Positions 24,152-33,045 are shown, counted from the stretch's first letter. The stretch is DNA of 64,000 nt from an uncultured Latescibacterota bacterium (GCA_958295785.1 OY282377.1:3454385-3518384); one strand, 5' to 3'. A program made the numbers and translations. The notes: generated by a model from the sequence alone, not told the origin.

Positions 24152-26101
24152 TTATTTTAGCACAAAGTTAATGTCATCTGCCCATGGATCGATCCGCGTC
24201 AGGCGTGCGCTTATGCGATCGCCGGCGCGAACAGGCGATAGCAGGCGCACGTCAATTTGCAGGGCGTAGTCCAAGACCTCAACCCGAGCGCGTTGATCCC
24301 AAACATCTAAAACGAGCCCGTCAAACACTTGTCCTTTGTGTCGTGAGAGATGGTGAAAAATCCAATAGCGTTCGCGCCGGCGTTCCAAGTTGCCGATCAG
24401 GCGGAGCCGCTCTTCGATTTCGGGACACAGTGCGGTCAATGCTTCAAAAGAATAGGGCGGGGCCTCGTTGCCAATGATCGCGACGAGTTGCCGCTGTGAG
24501 ACCAGATCGATAAATCGCCGCAGGGGGGAGGTGATCTGGCAATAGGGTTCTACGCCCAACCCGCCGTGTAAGCCCGGTTTTAATGAAAGGGCCGCAGCGC
24601 GCATGCGCGTCAAGACCCGATAGCGGTGCAACAACTCGTTATCCGTGGGTGCTAAATCGGAGAGGTCAGGCGCGTCTTGGATGCGAAAAATCGCCGGGAC
24701 ATTTTGATCGGCACACAATTTTGCGGCCTCGACATTGGCCTTGATCATCAACTCGCTGACCAGCACATCGGCCCTGGAATCGCGCGTTTTGACCGCGATA
24801 TCCACGCTGCTATCGGGCAAAACCTTCACGCGGCGGGCAACTTGATCAACCGCTATGGCCCCTGATTCCACGCGCTGGATCAAAAGCGATTCTGCCGCGT
24901 CAAACAGGGCGGACAACATCGCGTGCCGCGGGTGTGCCACATCGTCGAGAATCGCGTCTGCATCCTCATAACTCAACTTCTCGCAACACCGGATCGCGGA
25001 AAGCGTCCATGTTGGGGATTTGACGACGCCATCGCGCCCCACATCCCACAACAGGCTGACGGCCAACCGATTTTCATTCGGCAACAGACTGCCCAAATTT
25101 CCCGACACCTCCGGCGGCAACATCGGAAAGGTCTTCTCCGGCAAGTACAGACTTGCCCCGCGGCTTCGGGCGGCTTCGTCCAAGGCAGAACGCGCGGGGA
25201 TCAGCGCGGCAACATCGGTAATATGCACACCCACTTGAAAGCTGCCATCTTCCCGAAAGCGCGCCGATACCGCATCGTCCATATCGGTTGTCGAGGCATC
25301 GTCGATGGTCACGGCATCCAAATATGTGAGGTCCGTGCGGCGTGCCAAAAGCGATTCGAGTTGAAGCGCGCCCGCTTCTTTGATCACCACATCGGGAAAA
25401 TTGAGATCGAAGTCTTCGCGCATCAACTCGACAAATGCGTGCTGATCCCACACGCCTTCGGCGACGATGCGCTCATAAGCCCGCCGCGCAGAGATCGGTT
25501 CGCCAGCCATGCGTTCAAGCGTGCGCGCGTACTTGCTCTGTGCGCCGTACAGGGCCACATCCCTCACGCGATCAATCCACTCGACCTCTGCACATCCGCC
25601 CCGATTGTGAAACCACTTCAAAAACCTCTCGCGCTCGGCCTCTCGCTCTTCGGCGCGGGCAACCATTTCCAACCTGAGGTCCGCCTCTGCCCGATCAACG
25701 GCGCGAAACCCTCGGTCTTCGGCATCGAAATAAACACTTGTTTCCAAAGCGATCAAAAATGCCGACATGTGTGCCGATGCGGGCGCGTGGTTGTAATACA
25801 ATTCGGCCAATTCACTCAAGTGCCAGACCTCATCTTCCTCTGCGACCAGTTCCCAAATTTCACAGAGGTCGATATCCGCACTCGCGGCCTCGGCGCGAGT
25901 GAACCACGCCATGCCGGCGGATTTATCCCGTCCGATATGTCCAGTCGTTTGCAGGATGTTCTCGATGGGCACATTGAGCGATGTCCGCGCCGATACCGCA
26001 AATCTGGCTCGGGTATGCGAGACATTGACACACACGCCCGCTGTCAGTCGATTTCGATAGCGGAACAAGACAATTTCGTTTTCTTTTGGCACTGTGTTCA
26101 T
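24152..26101 (-). CDS. RNase II/R family exoribonuclease
   Basis: This is a 649-residue protein. The RNB catalytic block DDASTTDMDDA at 267-277 carries the acidic metal-binding residues, and CQITSPLRRFIDLVSQRQL holds the conserved TSPLRR motif. The C-terminal 70 residues look like an S1 RNA-binding domain (GQVFDGLVLDVWDQRARVEVLDYALQIDVRLL). It would degrade RNA 3' to 5' in the cytoplasm. It is shorter than RNase R and lacks a clear pair of N-terminal cold-shock domains; residues 90-230 are an unusual charged insert. I chose the ATG at 26101 (preceded by GGATGA); in-frame codons further upstream overlap the peroxiredoxin gene. Confidence 0.88.
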   Translation of the reverse strand: MNTVPKENEIVLFRYRNRLTAGVCVNVSHTRARFAVSARTSLNVPIENILQTTGHIGRDKSAGMAWFTRAEAASADIDLCEIWELVAEEDEVWHLSELAELYYNHAPASAHMSAFLIALETSVYFDAEDRGFRAVDRAEADLRLEMVARAEEREAERERFLKWFHNRGGCAEVEWIDRVRDVALYGAQSKYARTLERMAGEPISARRAYERIVAEGVWDQHAFVELMREDFDLNFPDVVIKEAGALQLESLLARRTDLTYLDAVTIDDASTTDMDDAVSARFREDGSFQVGVHITDVAALIPARSALDEAARSRGASLYLPEKTFPMLPPEVSGNLGSLLPNENRLAVSLLWDVGRDGVVKSPTWTLSAIRCCEKLSYEDADAILDDVAHPRHAMLSALFDAAESLLIQRVESGAIAVDQVARRVKVLPDSSVDIAVKTRDSRADVLVSELMIKANVEAAKLCADQNVPAIFRIQDAPDLSDLAPTDNELLHRYRVLTRMRAAALSLKPGLHGGLGVEPYCQITSPLRRFIDLVSQRQLVAIIGNEAPPYSFEALTALCPEIEERLRLIGNLERRRERYWIFHHLSRHKGQVFDGLVLDVWDQRARVEVLDYALQIDVRLLSPVRAGDRISARLTRIDPWADDINFVLK

Positions 26102-26169
26102 AAGATCATCCGAAAAAACAAAACGGCAGACGAAGTGCAATCCGCCTGCCGCCATGTCGATAGCCACCT

Positions 26170-26607
26170 CTAAAGGGTGGATAACAACGCCTCTGGATGC
26201 GTGCGGGCATTCACATTGGCGTGTACTCCTGCGATGATACCATCGGGGGCAATGACATAAGTCATGCGTTTGGCAGCGCGGTCCAATGCCGATTGACACG
26301 CGCCATAAGCGAGGCAGATTTCGCGTTCTGTATCGCACAACAGAGGGTAATCAAAATTTTGTGCGTTGGCAAATTTGGCATTGGCAGCAACACCGTCTGT
26401 GCTCACGCCCAGAATTTGCACATTCTCGGCCGCATAGTCGTGGATTCGCGCCTGGAATCCCGCTCCCTCAGCCGTTCAGCCCCCCGTGCTTGCCCTCGGA
26501 TAAAACCAGAGCACGACGGTCTTGCCGCGATAATGACTGAGCCTCACCTCATTGCCTGCGTGATCTTTGACCGAAAAATCAGGCGCAACATCGCCAACAG
26601 CGAGCAT
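26170..26607 (-). CDS. Selenocysteine-containing peroxiredoxin (BCP/PrxQ-like), UGA at the catalytic position
   Basis: This is a 145-residue thioredoxin-fold protein. It starts at 26607 with GAGGAGG five bases upstream (MLAVGDVAPDFSVKDHAGNEV). At codon 44 (26478-26476) the frame has TGA where BCP/PrxQ proteins have the peroxidatic Cys: YPRASTGG-U-TAEGAGFQ against the usual YPKxxTPGCTxEA. Downstream the frame stays open for 101 codons with normal family features (ILGVSTDG; FDYPLLCDTEREICLAYGA; TYVIAPDGIIAGVH). A bacterial-type SECIS hairpin follows (26439-26462). It would reduce peroxides using a selenol. A simple nonsense mutation of TGC is the alternative, but the position and hairpin favour selenocysteine. 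It ends 68 bases before the RNase gene. Confidence 0.82.
26439..26462 (-). promoter_or_regulatory. Putative bacterial SECIS element
   Basis: Starting 14 bases after the UGA, the mRNA folds as CG-GGATTC / GAATCC-a-CG with one bulged A, closing the 7-base loop CAGGCGC. Two G residues lie early in the loop, 24-25 bases after the UGA. Spacing and loop size fit SelB-binding hairpins of bacterial selenoprotein genes. Confidence 0.65.
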
Positions 26608-26721
26608 AATGCCTCCTCAAAAAAATTGACCTTTCTGCAAACGTTGCCAATATAGGCAAACGGGATGTGCAAAACCAGTATGAAATCAGCGGTCAGCGGT
26701 CAGTCCACCCCGCCAACCCAT

Positions 26722-26764
26722 AAACAATCGCCCTGCCTGCGCTTTCCGGTAGGGCGATTGTTTT
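26722..26764. terminator. Hairpin terminator between the sulfatase and the peroxiredoxin
   Basis: A 13-bp perfect stem AAACAATCGCCCT / AGGGCGATTGTTT has a 16-base loop and T residues on both strands. It lies 50 bases past the end of the minus-strand sulfatase gene and upstream of the peroxiredoxin promoter, so it separates the two transcripts. Confidence 0.75.
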
Positions 26765-26813
26765 GACAGACGAAAAGGCGAGCCACCCGTGCGACTGGGG
26801 CGTTTTCCGAGAT

Positions 26814-28097
26814 TTAATCCCGAAGGTCCGCGGGGTCGTTGATGCGGGAACCGTTGGGCGCGGGAACCCAACCAGATAGGAGGGGATCGTCGGTCGTTTC
26901 CATCCATGTTTTGAGGCGATGGCGCATGGCGTTTCGGGCGTGTTGATGGGCCGGGTCAAGGGCGAGGTTATGCGTTTCAAACGGGTCAAAAATCAGGTCG
27001 TAGAGTTGCTCGCGGGGTTGGGTTTTTCGCCGCCATCCCCGTTCGAGAAAATAGGATTTGCTCGGGCTGCCATCGCAGTTGATGTCGCCCGGGCGCGCTG
27101 TGGGGTACCAGTGGCGGATGTATTTCCACTTTTTTGTGCGAACTGCGCGTTGTGGGTCGCAATAGCTGTGGTAGTTGATTTCCGCAAAAATTTCTTCGTG
27201 GATCTCATCCGCTTCGCCGCGCACGAGTGGCAAAATGGATTTGCCTTGCAGCCAGTCGGGATGGTCGATGCCTATCGCGTCGCACAAGGTGGGAAAAAGG
27301 TCGATTTGCGAAACCATGCCGTCGATCACTTTGCCGCCCGAAAAACCCGGCCCGCGCATAATGAGCAACACCCCGATGCCGTGATCCGTGAGATTGCACT
27401 TCATCATGGGAAACGCAATGCCGTGATCCGTGGTGCTGATGACGAGGGTATTGTCCGCAAGCCCGGCCCGGTCTATGGCGTTGAGCACGCGCCCTATTTC
27501 GGTATCGAGGATGCGAACGCAGGTCTTGTATGCCGCGGTATCGAAGCGCGTTTCCGGCGTATCGGGCAACGGCGCGGGGGGCATGCAATAGCGCGGGTCG
27601 TCTTCGGGACGCGGTTCGGGAAAACTGCGATGGGTAACGGTGTATCCAACATCGAGAAAAAAGGGCTTGTCGCGCGCGCGATTGAGAAATGCAATGGCCG
27701 CATCCGAAGTTGCCCGTTGATTTTTGCCCGTGTCGAAAATTTCGTCATAACCGATTTCAGACGGATCGGCGGCCGGCAACCGGGCGACGTGCTGAAAGCC
27801 CGAAAGCGCGGTTGTGTAACCCGCGTTTTTGAGGGTTTGCACCAAGTGATGGCTGTAATCGTCGAGCCGAAATCCGCGGTGTGCCAGCCCCAACATACCG
27901 CAACTGTGCGGCCATTGCCCGGTCAAGAGCGCGGCGCGACTCGGCGAACACGTTGGGTTGGCGCAAAACGCCTGGCGAAAGAGCACCCCCTGTTCGGCGA
28001 GGGCTTGAAAATGGGGCGTCGGCATGGCGTGCCCATAAGGCCGAATGTAGCGACCCGTGTCGTGCGAGTGGATGTAGAGAATATTTGGACGGGACAT
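26814..28097 (-). CDS. Cys-type sulfatase
   Basis: This 427-residue protein begins SRPNILYIHSHDTGRYIRPYG with the first metal-site Asp. The maturation motif CSPSRAALLTG puts the formylglycine precursor at Cys50. ISTTDHGIAFPMMKCNLTDHG carries the second metal site, and RTKKWKYIRHWYP is the usual C-terminal strand. It is shorter than many sulfatases and has no signal peptide. The start at 28097 has AAAGGAG seven bases upstream. It lies 17 bases after the TrpD-like gene, so the two form an operon. The protein differs clearly in sequence from the sulfatases at 3697 and 62260. Confidence 0.92.
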   Translation of the reverse strand: MSRPNILYIHSHDTGRYIRPYGHAMPTPHFQALAEQGVLFRQAFCANPTCSPSRAALLTGQWPHSCGMLGLAHRGFRLDDYSHHLVQTLKNAGYTTALSGFQHVARLPAADPSEIGYDEIFDTGKNQRATSDAAIAFLNRARDKPFFLDVGYTVTHRSFPEPRPEDDPRYCMPPAPLPDTPETRFDTAAYKTCVRILDTEIGRVLNAIDRAGLADNTLVISTTDHGIAFPMMKCNLTDHGIGVLLIMRGPGFSGGKVIDGMVSQIDLFPTLCDAIGIDHPDWLQGKSILPLVRGEADEIHEEIFAEINYHSYCDPQRAVRTKKWKYIRHWYPTARPGDINCDGSPSKSYFLERGWRRKTQPREQLYDLIFDPFETHNLALDPAHQHARNAMRHRLKTWMETTDDPLLSGWVPAPNGSRINDPADLRD

Positions 28098-28114
28098 AAA
28101 ATGCTCCTTTGGGC

Positions 28115-29527
28115 TTAGGATTCGAGATATGCGCGGAGGTGTTTGAGGGCGCGACCCGTGTCGATAGCCGACTGAGCCTGTTGAATCGCGTCTCGGGGGT
28201 CGGGGTTGAACCCGAGCAGGTGATCCGTCAGGGCTGCGTTGAGTACAATGCGGTCGTACACATGGCCTCTTTTGCCGGAAAGCGCGGCGAGGCCGAGTTT
28301 GGCAAAAACATGGGCGCCGACCGCTTTGGGGCGCGGGTTTTGCGCGTAGTGAAAGCCGTAAGCGGCTGGATCGATGTCGCGGGCAAATGTTTGATCTGCG
28401 CGAAAACCCTGTGAAAAATTGATGGCATTGCGCCTTTTGTCCGTGGGTTTGCCCAAGCGGAGGGAAAAGTGGCTGCTGCCTTCTTCCCCCTTGATCGCCA
28501 CCGCAGATGTGAACCCGGTCTCGCGCGCGATTTTTAGCAAGGGGATTTCGTATCCCGAATGATAATACCCGATGACGAGGTGATTGTTGCCGGGGCAGGT
28601 GAAAAGTTGCTGCGCCTTTTCCGTGGCAGACCACGGAGGGCGTTTGCCAATGTGGGTGCGAAGGTCGCGGGCCGCGTACGCTTTGGGGGCGTATTCGCGC
28701 TGGCTGATGTACGCAAAGCCGATTTCGGGATTTTCGAGCCGCTCTGCCGCTTCTGACAGCGACAGCTTGGCGCGGGCGTGGAGGGCATTGAGAATTTGCT
28801 CGTCTGTCACGCCCCATTTGGGGGGCATGGCATCGACCCCGTGAAGCACGGAGGGACGACCGAGAGCCGCGCGGAGGGCCGCGACAAACAGGGTGGGTTT
28901 GAAATATCGGGTCGAGCCGTTGTAGGGCTGACCGAAGTGGGTGAGATCGTCGACCTTCACTGTGCGGATGGATTCGGGCGAGAACGCCGCGTGGAGATAG
29001 CCGCGCACCTCGTCGTGGGATTCGAGGTTCATGCGCTGACCGATCAGAGCTGCGCCTTTGAGGCTGCCGCGCACCCGATCCGTGAGAATGGCCTCGCACA
29101 TCAGGCGCGTGTGGCGATACGCGAGATGGCCGCCGCAGAGGATGGTTTTCAGCGCGGAAATGACGGTCTGCTCTTCGGGGGATTCTGGCGGGCAGTGATC
29201 TGCAAAGCCAAAAATGTACTGCACGTCGGGCGGCAGGTGGGTTTGCAGAAGGGCGCGATAGCGTTGAAACGCCTGGACTTCCGCCGCGCTCCAAGCTGTT
29301 TTGGTCGGGTATGCGCGCCGCAAACGCATCGCGGCAAAGAACGCCCCCATCTGAATATCCGAGACCGGGTGGCGCGCCGCGTCTTGCAGGGTATCGAGGA
29401 TGGCTTCCAAGACGGGTTGCGGCTGGGGATCGCCCGTTTTCACGCCCAAAGGCCGGGATTGCGTGGGGCCTGTACACACGCGCGCTTGGGCTTCGAGGAC
29501 GAGGGGATTGGGATCAAATTGGGGCAT
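28115..29527 (-). CDS. TrpD-like phosphoribosyltransferase/glycosyltransferase family 3 protein
   Basis: This is a 470-residue protein. The C-terminal half resembles anthranilate phosphoribosyltransferase and nucleoside phosphorylase II folds (THFGQPYNGSTRYFKPTLFVAALRAALG; VLHGVDAMPPKWGVTDEQIL; AVAIKGEEGSSHFSLRLGK). The N-terminal 130 residues include an all-helical domain (VLEAILDTLQDAARHPVSDIQMGAFFAAMRLRRAY) typical of the family. It is longer than TrpD (about 340), and no other tryptophan gene is nearby, so biosynthesis of tryptophan is unlikely. It is co-transcribed with a sulfatase. A role in handling a ribosylated or nucleotide-like breakdown product is possible but unproven. Confidence 0.75.
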   Translation of the reverse strand: MPQFDPNPLVLEAQARVCTGPTQSRPLGVKTGDPQPQPVLEAILDTLQDAARHPVSDIQMGAFFAAMRLRRAYPTKTAWSAAEVQAFQRYRALLQTHLPPDVQYIFGFADHCPPESPEEQTVISALKTILCGGHLAYRHTRLMCEAILTDRVRGSLKGAALIGQRMNLESHDEVRGYLHAAFSPESIRTVKVDDLTHFGQPYNGSTRYFKPTLFVAALRAALGRPSVLHGVDAMPPKWGVTDEQILNALHARAKLSLSEAAERLENPEIGFAYISQREYAPKAYAARDLRTHIGKRPPWSATEKAQQLFTCPGNNHLVIGYYHSGYEIPLLKIARETGFTSAVAIKGEEGSSHFSLRLGKPTDKRRNAINFSQGFRADQTFARDIDPAAYGFHYAQNPRPKAVGAHVFAKLGLAALSGKRGHVYDRIVLNAALTDHLLGFNPDPRDAIQQAQSAIDTGRALKHLRAYLES

Positions 29528-29657
29528 AAAAAAACTTATCGCCGAGACGCGATGTTGTCAAGCGGTCAAACGGGAGCGGCGAGATGCAATCGGCAATCAG
29601 TTCCCGCCGTTCCACCCGGGGGGCTTGTTTTTCTGACCGCTGACCGCAAAAAAAAAA

Positions 29658-29687
29658 TTGACTTTCAAGCGGAAATTGTAATATATT
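29658..29687 (+). promoter_or_regulatory. Promoter of the STAS/RsbU-like operon
   Basis: TTGACT at 29658-29663 and TATATT at 29682-29687 are separated by 18 bases, 51 bases before the STAS start codon. The sequence just upstream is an A-run (29647-29657), which resembles an UP element. Confidence 0.55.
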
Positions 29688-29738
29688 GGCGAGCAAACCG
29701 ATCAGATGTTTCACACCACATATAAGGATATGGTACTT

Positions 29739-30068
29739 ATGGAGATTAAAACCGAACGACAAAACGGAACCTTAATCGCAAAGGTGGAAGGCCGGGTTGA
29801 CAGCGCCAATGCCCGCGAGTTCGAGAATGCCCTCAGCTCTGCGATCAGCGATGACGACACATACGTGATCGCAGATTTTGAAGGGCTTTCCTACATCAGC
29901 AGTTCGGGCCTTCGGGTCATTTTGCTGATCGCCAAGACCCTTCGGAGTCGCAACGCGAAATTCGCGCTCTGCTCGCTCTCTGGCCCGATTGGCGAGGTCT
30001 TCAAAATCAGCGGCTTTGACAAGATCATTTCGATCTACGGCTCACAGGCTGAGGCACTCGCCGGATAG
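29739..30068 (+). CDS. STAS-domain anti-sigma factor antagonist (RsbV/SpoIIAA-like)
   Basis: This is a 109-residue single-domain protein. GRVDSANAREFENAL, then YVIADFEGLSYISSSGLRVILLIAK, is the canonical STAS core; the phosphorylatable Ser lies in SSSGLR. In partner-switching systems the unphosphorylated form captures an RsbW kinase and so frees its client. AAGGA is placed correctly for the ATG at 29739; two ATGs just upstream sit too close to it or before it. It is the first gene of a co-directional run whose later members are the RsbU-like phosphatase and RsbW-like ATPase expected to act on it. A 225-base gap with a GC hairpin (30184-30200) separates it from the rest. Confidence 0.9.
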   Translation: MEIKTERQNGTLIAKVEGRVDSANAREFENALSSAISDDDTYVIADFEGLSYISSSGLRVILLIAKTLRSRNAKFALCSLSGPIGEVFKISGFDKIISIYGSQAEALAG

Positions 30069-30293
30069 ATTTTGCATCGCACGCCTGTCGCTGGCGAAAG
30101 TCGGGGGTGGTTTTTCAACCTTCCGCGTACCGCTGATGTGCAGGCGGAGGAAACTCGCAAACGCCTTCCCGTTCTCGCCCCGTGCCCCTCGTGAAGGGGC
30201 CGGGGCCTCCCGTCTCTTACAATACGCCCCGCATCCAAACCTTCCGAAAAATACCGCCCTCCTTTTTTCATCCGATAGATCATTGAGGAATAT

Positions 30294-31463
30294 ATGGCGC
30301 AAGCGCAATTCAAGATCCTAGTGGTTGACGACGAACCCGACCTCGAACACTTGGTGAGGCAACGCATGCGCCGCGATGTGCGCGCCGGACGCTACTTGTT
30401 CGCCTTTGCCCACAACGGCATTGAGGCCCTCGAGATACTAAATGAGGACCCCGACATCGACATGGTGCTCACAGACATCAACATGCCTCAGATGGACGGC
30501 CTCACCCTGCTCGAACAAATTCCCAAAGTCGATCCCAACATCCGCTCTGTCATCGTCTCGGCTTATGGCGACATGAAAAACATCCGCACGGCCATGAACC
30601 GGGGGGCGTTTGACTTTGTTACCAAACCCATCGACTTTCAAGACCTGCGGATCACCATCGATCGCACCTTGCACCACATGGCCTTGTGGCGCGATGCCCT
30701 CGCTTCGCGGGACAAACTGGTGGCGTTGCAAAACGAACTGCACGTCGCCAGCGAAATGCAACAGTCGATTTTGCCGACCCAATTCCCGGATCTGCCCGGC
30801 TGTCAGGTGTTTGGCAACATGGCGCCCGCGCGCGCAGTGGGCGGCGACTTTTTCGACATTGTGAACTTGGAAAAGGGGCGCATCGGCCTGGCGATTGCCG
30901 ATGTTTCTGACAAGGGCGTGCCGGCCGCGTTGTTCATGATGTCCAGCCGCACCTTGTTAAAAGGCACCGCCATTGGCGACCCAAACCCGGGCAGGGTGTT
31001 GACCGAAGTCAACGACCTTCTGGAGCAAGACAACGAGGCGGCGATGTTCGTCACCATGTTTTACGCCGTGTTCGACCCGGCCACAGGCAAACTCGTGTAC
31101 GCCAATGGGGGGCACAACCCCCCGATCATCGTCCGCCCAGATGGCAGTTCGACCGTGCCTCCGCAGACCGACGGGATCGCCCTGGGCATTATGCCAGACG
31201 TCGACTTCACGCAGAACGAGATCACCCTGTCGCCCGGCGATATCCTCGTGCTCTACACAGATGGCGTTACCGAAGCCATGAACAGCCGCGGCGAGGAATT
31301 CGAAATGGATCGCCTGCGCGCCGTTTTTGCCGCCGCGCAATGGGACGATGCCCGCCGCGCAAACCAAGCGGTTTTCGATGCCGTGCATGCGTTTGCGGGC
31401 GAAACGCCGCAGTTTGACGACATCACCTGCCTGACGCTTCTGTACCGCGGGAGAGAGCCATGA
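30294..31463 (+). CDS. Receiver domain-SpoIIE/RsbU-type PP2C phosphatase
   Basis: This is a 389-residue protein. Residues 1-130 form a CheY-like receiver: acidic pair DDE at 12-14, phospho-acceptor Asp61 in VLTDINMPQMDG, and switch Lys in FDFVTKPID. A helical linker (LHVASEMQQSILPTQFPDLPGCQVFG) leads to the SpoIIE phosphatase with metal-binding Asp in AVGGDFFDIV and DVSDKGVPAALFM, TLLYR marking its end. It should dephosphorylate the STAS protein when the receiver is phosphorylated, presumably by the histidine kinase three genes on. TGAGGA precedes the ATG. Its stop overlaps the RsbW-like start (ATGA at 31460-31463). Confidence 0.92.
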   Translation: MAQAQFKILVVDDEPDLEHLVRQRMRRDVRAGRYLFAFAHNGIEALEILNEDPDIDMVLTDINMPQMDGLTLLEQIPKVDPNIRSVIVSAYGDMKNIRTAMNRGAFDFVTKPIDFQDLRITIDRTLHHMALWRDALASRDKLVALQNELHVASEMQQSILPTQFPDLPGCQVFGNMAPARAVGGDFFDIVNLEKGRIGLAIADVSDKGVPAALFMMSSRTLLKGTAIGDPNPGRVLTEVNDLLEQDNEAAMFVTMFYAVFDPATGKLVYANGGHNPPIIVRPDGSSTVPPQTDGIALGIMPDVDFTQNEITLSPGDILVLYTDGVTEAMNSRGEEFEMDRLRAVFAAAQWDDARRANQAVFDAVHAFAGETPQFDDITCLTLLYRGREP

Positions 31464-31882
31464 GCGCGAAACGATTGCTGCGTTTTGCGACGCGCCTCGA
31501 CGAGTTGGCGCGACTCAGCGCAGCCATTGAGGAACTCGGGGAGGCGGAGGATTGGCCGCTCGACCTCGTCTTTCAAATCAATCTCGTTCTCGAGGAATTG
31601 GTCGTCAATATCGTAAACCACGGGCACGGCGGCGACCCAAACCACGAGATCGAGATCGCATTCACCTCAGAGGCAGACGCCCTGACTATCGAATTGATAG
31701 ACGACGGTCGCGCCTTCAATCCACTAGACGACGCCCCCACCCCCGATCTGGATTCGGAAATTGAGGATCGCCCCATCGGCGGGCTTGGCGTCCATCTGGT
31801 GCGTACGGTCATAGACGCGATGATCTACAAGCGCGAGAACGACAAGAACCACCTGACCATGATCAAGCGGAGGGATGGATGA
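31460..31882 (+). CDS. RsbW-like serine kinase/anti-sigma ATPase (HATPase_c_2)
   Basis: This is a 140-residue protein. FQINLVLEELVVNIVNHGHG is the N-box of GHKL ATPases, followed by IELIDDGRAFNPLDD (G1) and DRPIGGLGVHLVRTVIDAMIYKRENDKNHLTMIK (G2 and closing strand). Proteins of this type bind a sigma factor or other target and phosphorylate their STAS partner. It is encoded between the phosphatase and the binding-protein gene with 4-base overlaps at both ends, which indicates a fixed ratio of products. No sigma factor gene is present in the window, so the client is unknown. Confidence 0.9.
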   Translation: MSAKRLLRFATRLDELARLSAAIEELGEAEDWPLDLVFQINLVLEELVVNIVNHGHGGDPNHEIEIAFTSEADALTIELIDDGRAFNPLDDAPTPDLDSEIEDRPIGGLGVHLVRTVIDAMIYKRENDKNHLTMIKRRDG

Positions 31883-33045
31883 GACGCTCCTTGTGCGCCA
31901 TCGCGCTGATCGCCATGGCGATAGCGGACCTCCGCGCAGAAGAATCCGGCATTTTCGGCCAGCGCATCCTGTTCGGCCAGTCCGCCGCCTTTAGCGGCCC
32001 GGCCAGCGAACTGGGCAAAAACATGCGACTCGGCATCAAAGCGGCCTTTCAAGAGGTCAACGATCAGGGGGGCGTACACGGCCGGCGCCTAGAGTTGTTG
32101 TCCCTCGACGATGCTTACGAACCCGAAGCCGCCATCGCCAACACCAGCGAGTTGATCGAGCGAGAAGGGGTTTTCGCGCTGATCGGCGCGGTCGGCACGC
32201 CCACCTCGCTCTCTGCCACGCCCGTCGCCGCTGCCGCGCGCGTTCCCTATATCGCGCCCTTTACCGGCGCGGCTTTTTTGCGCGAATCCAAGTGGCAAAA
32301 CGTGATCAATCTGCGCGCTTCCTACGACCAAGAGACCGAGGCCATGGTCGCGCGCTTGACCGCGGACTTGGGCATTTCGCGCATCGCCGTGATGTACCAA
32401 GACGATTCTTTTGGTCGAGCCGGCTATCGGGGCGTGCGGCAAGCGCTCGAGCGGCGCGACATGGCACCTGTGGCCGTGGGGGTGTACCCGCGCAATACCA
32501 CGGCTGTGAAAACCGGCTTGCTCGACATACGCAACGCACATCCCGGCGCCGTGATCCTCATCGGCGCGTACCAGCCCGTGGCAACGCTGATCCTTTGGGC
32601 GCGGCACACGGGCTTAAAGCCCGTGTTTATGACCATCTCCTTTGTGGGCAGCAACGCGCTGAGCAAAGCACTCGGGCGCGCGGGCGCGGGCGTTTTCGTC
32701 ACCCAAGTCGTGCCCTTTCCAACGGGCAACACGCCCCGCGTTGTCGCGACCTACCGCCGCGCATTGGCGGCCCACGCGCCCAAAGCCGCGCCCGGGTTCG
32801 TTTCTTTTGAAGGCTATCTGGCGGGGCGGTTGGCAATTGCCGCCCTCCAACGCTGTGGCAGAGATGTCACCCGCGCCCGGTTCCTCGACAACTTGTGCGG
32901 GGCAGATACCATTGACCTCGACGGCTTTCAACTTCGCTATGGCGAGCGCGACAATCAGGGTTCAGACGCCGTCTTTCTCACCGTGATCGACAGCGATGGT
33001 CGCTATCGCGCCATCGACACACTTCGGGATGTCATGCAGCCATGA
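31879..33045 (+). CDS. Periplasmic ligand-binding protein (branched-chain amino acid type, Peripla_BP_6)
   Basis: This is a 388-residue protein with a signal peptide (RRSLCAIALIAMAIADLRA, cleavage near residue 20). The mature part has the type I binding-protein fold: ILFGQSAAFSGPASELGKNMRLGIKAAFQEVNDQGGVHGRRLEL, a typical LivJ-like opening, and RIAVMYQDDSFGRAGYRGVRQAL in the second lobe. No permease or ATPase genes of a Liv transporter adjoin it. It overlaps the RsbW-like gene before it and the histidine kinase gene after it by 4 bases each, so it probably acts as the sensing partner of the kinase rather than in uptake. Confidence 0.9.
   Translation: MRRSLCAIALIAMAIADLRAEESGIFGQRILFGQSAAFSGPASELGKNMRLGIKAAFQEVNDQGGVHGRRLELLSLDDAYEPEAAIANTSELIEREGVFALIGAVGTPTSLSATPVAAAARVPYIAPFTGAAFLRESKWQNVINLRASYDQETEAMVARLTADLGISRIAVMYQDDSFGRAGYRGVRQALERRDMAPVAVGVYPRNTTAVKTGLLDIRNAHPGAVILIGAYQPVATLILWARHTGLKPVFMTISFVGSNALSKALGRAGAGVFVTQVVPFPTGNTPRVVATYRRALAAHAPKAAPGFVSFEGYLAGRLAIAALQRCGRDVTRARFLDNLCGADTIDLDGFQLRYGERDNQGSDAVFLTVIDSDGRYRAIDTLRDVMQP

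Noticed and set aside
26170-26421. A short peroxiredoxin fragment starting at 26421
   Set aside because: The upstream codons to 26607 are in frame, carry family motifs and a strong Shine-Dalgarno; the short form lacks the catalytic site. It is the C-terminal part of the UGA-containing gene.
26629-26657. TTGACC..AATATA promoter-like pair on the plus strand
   Set aside because: No plus-strand gene follows; the region leads into the 3' end of the minus-strand sulfatase. The TATATT on the minus strand may serve the peroxiredoxin gene, but no matching -35 was clear.
28115-29527. Tryptophan biosynthesis gene trpD
   Set aside because: The protein is about 130 residues too long, the gene is paired with a sulfatase, and no other trp genes are present.
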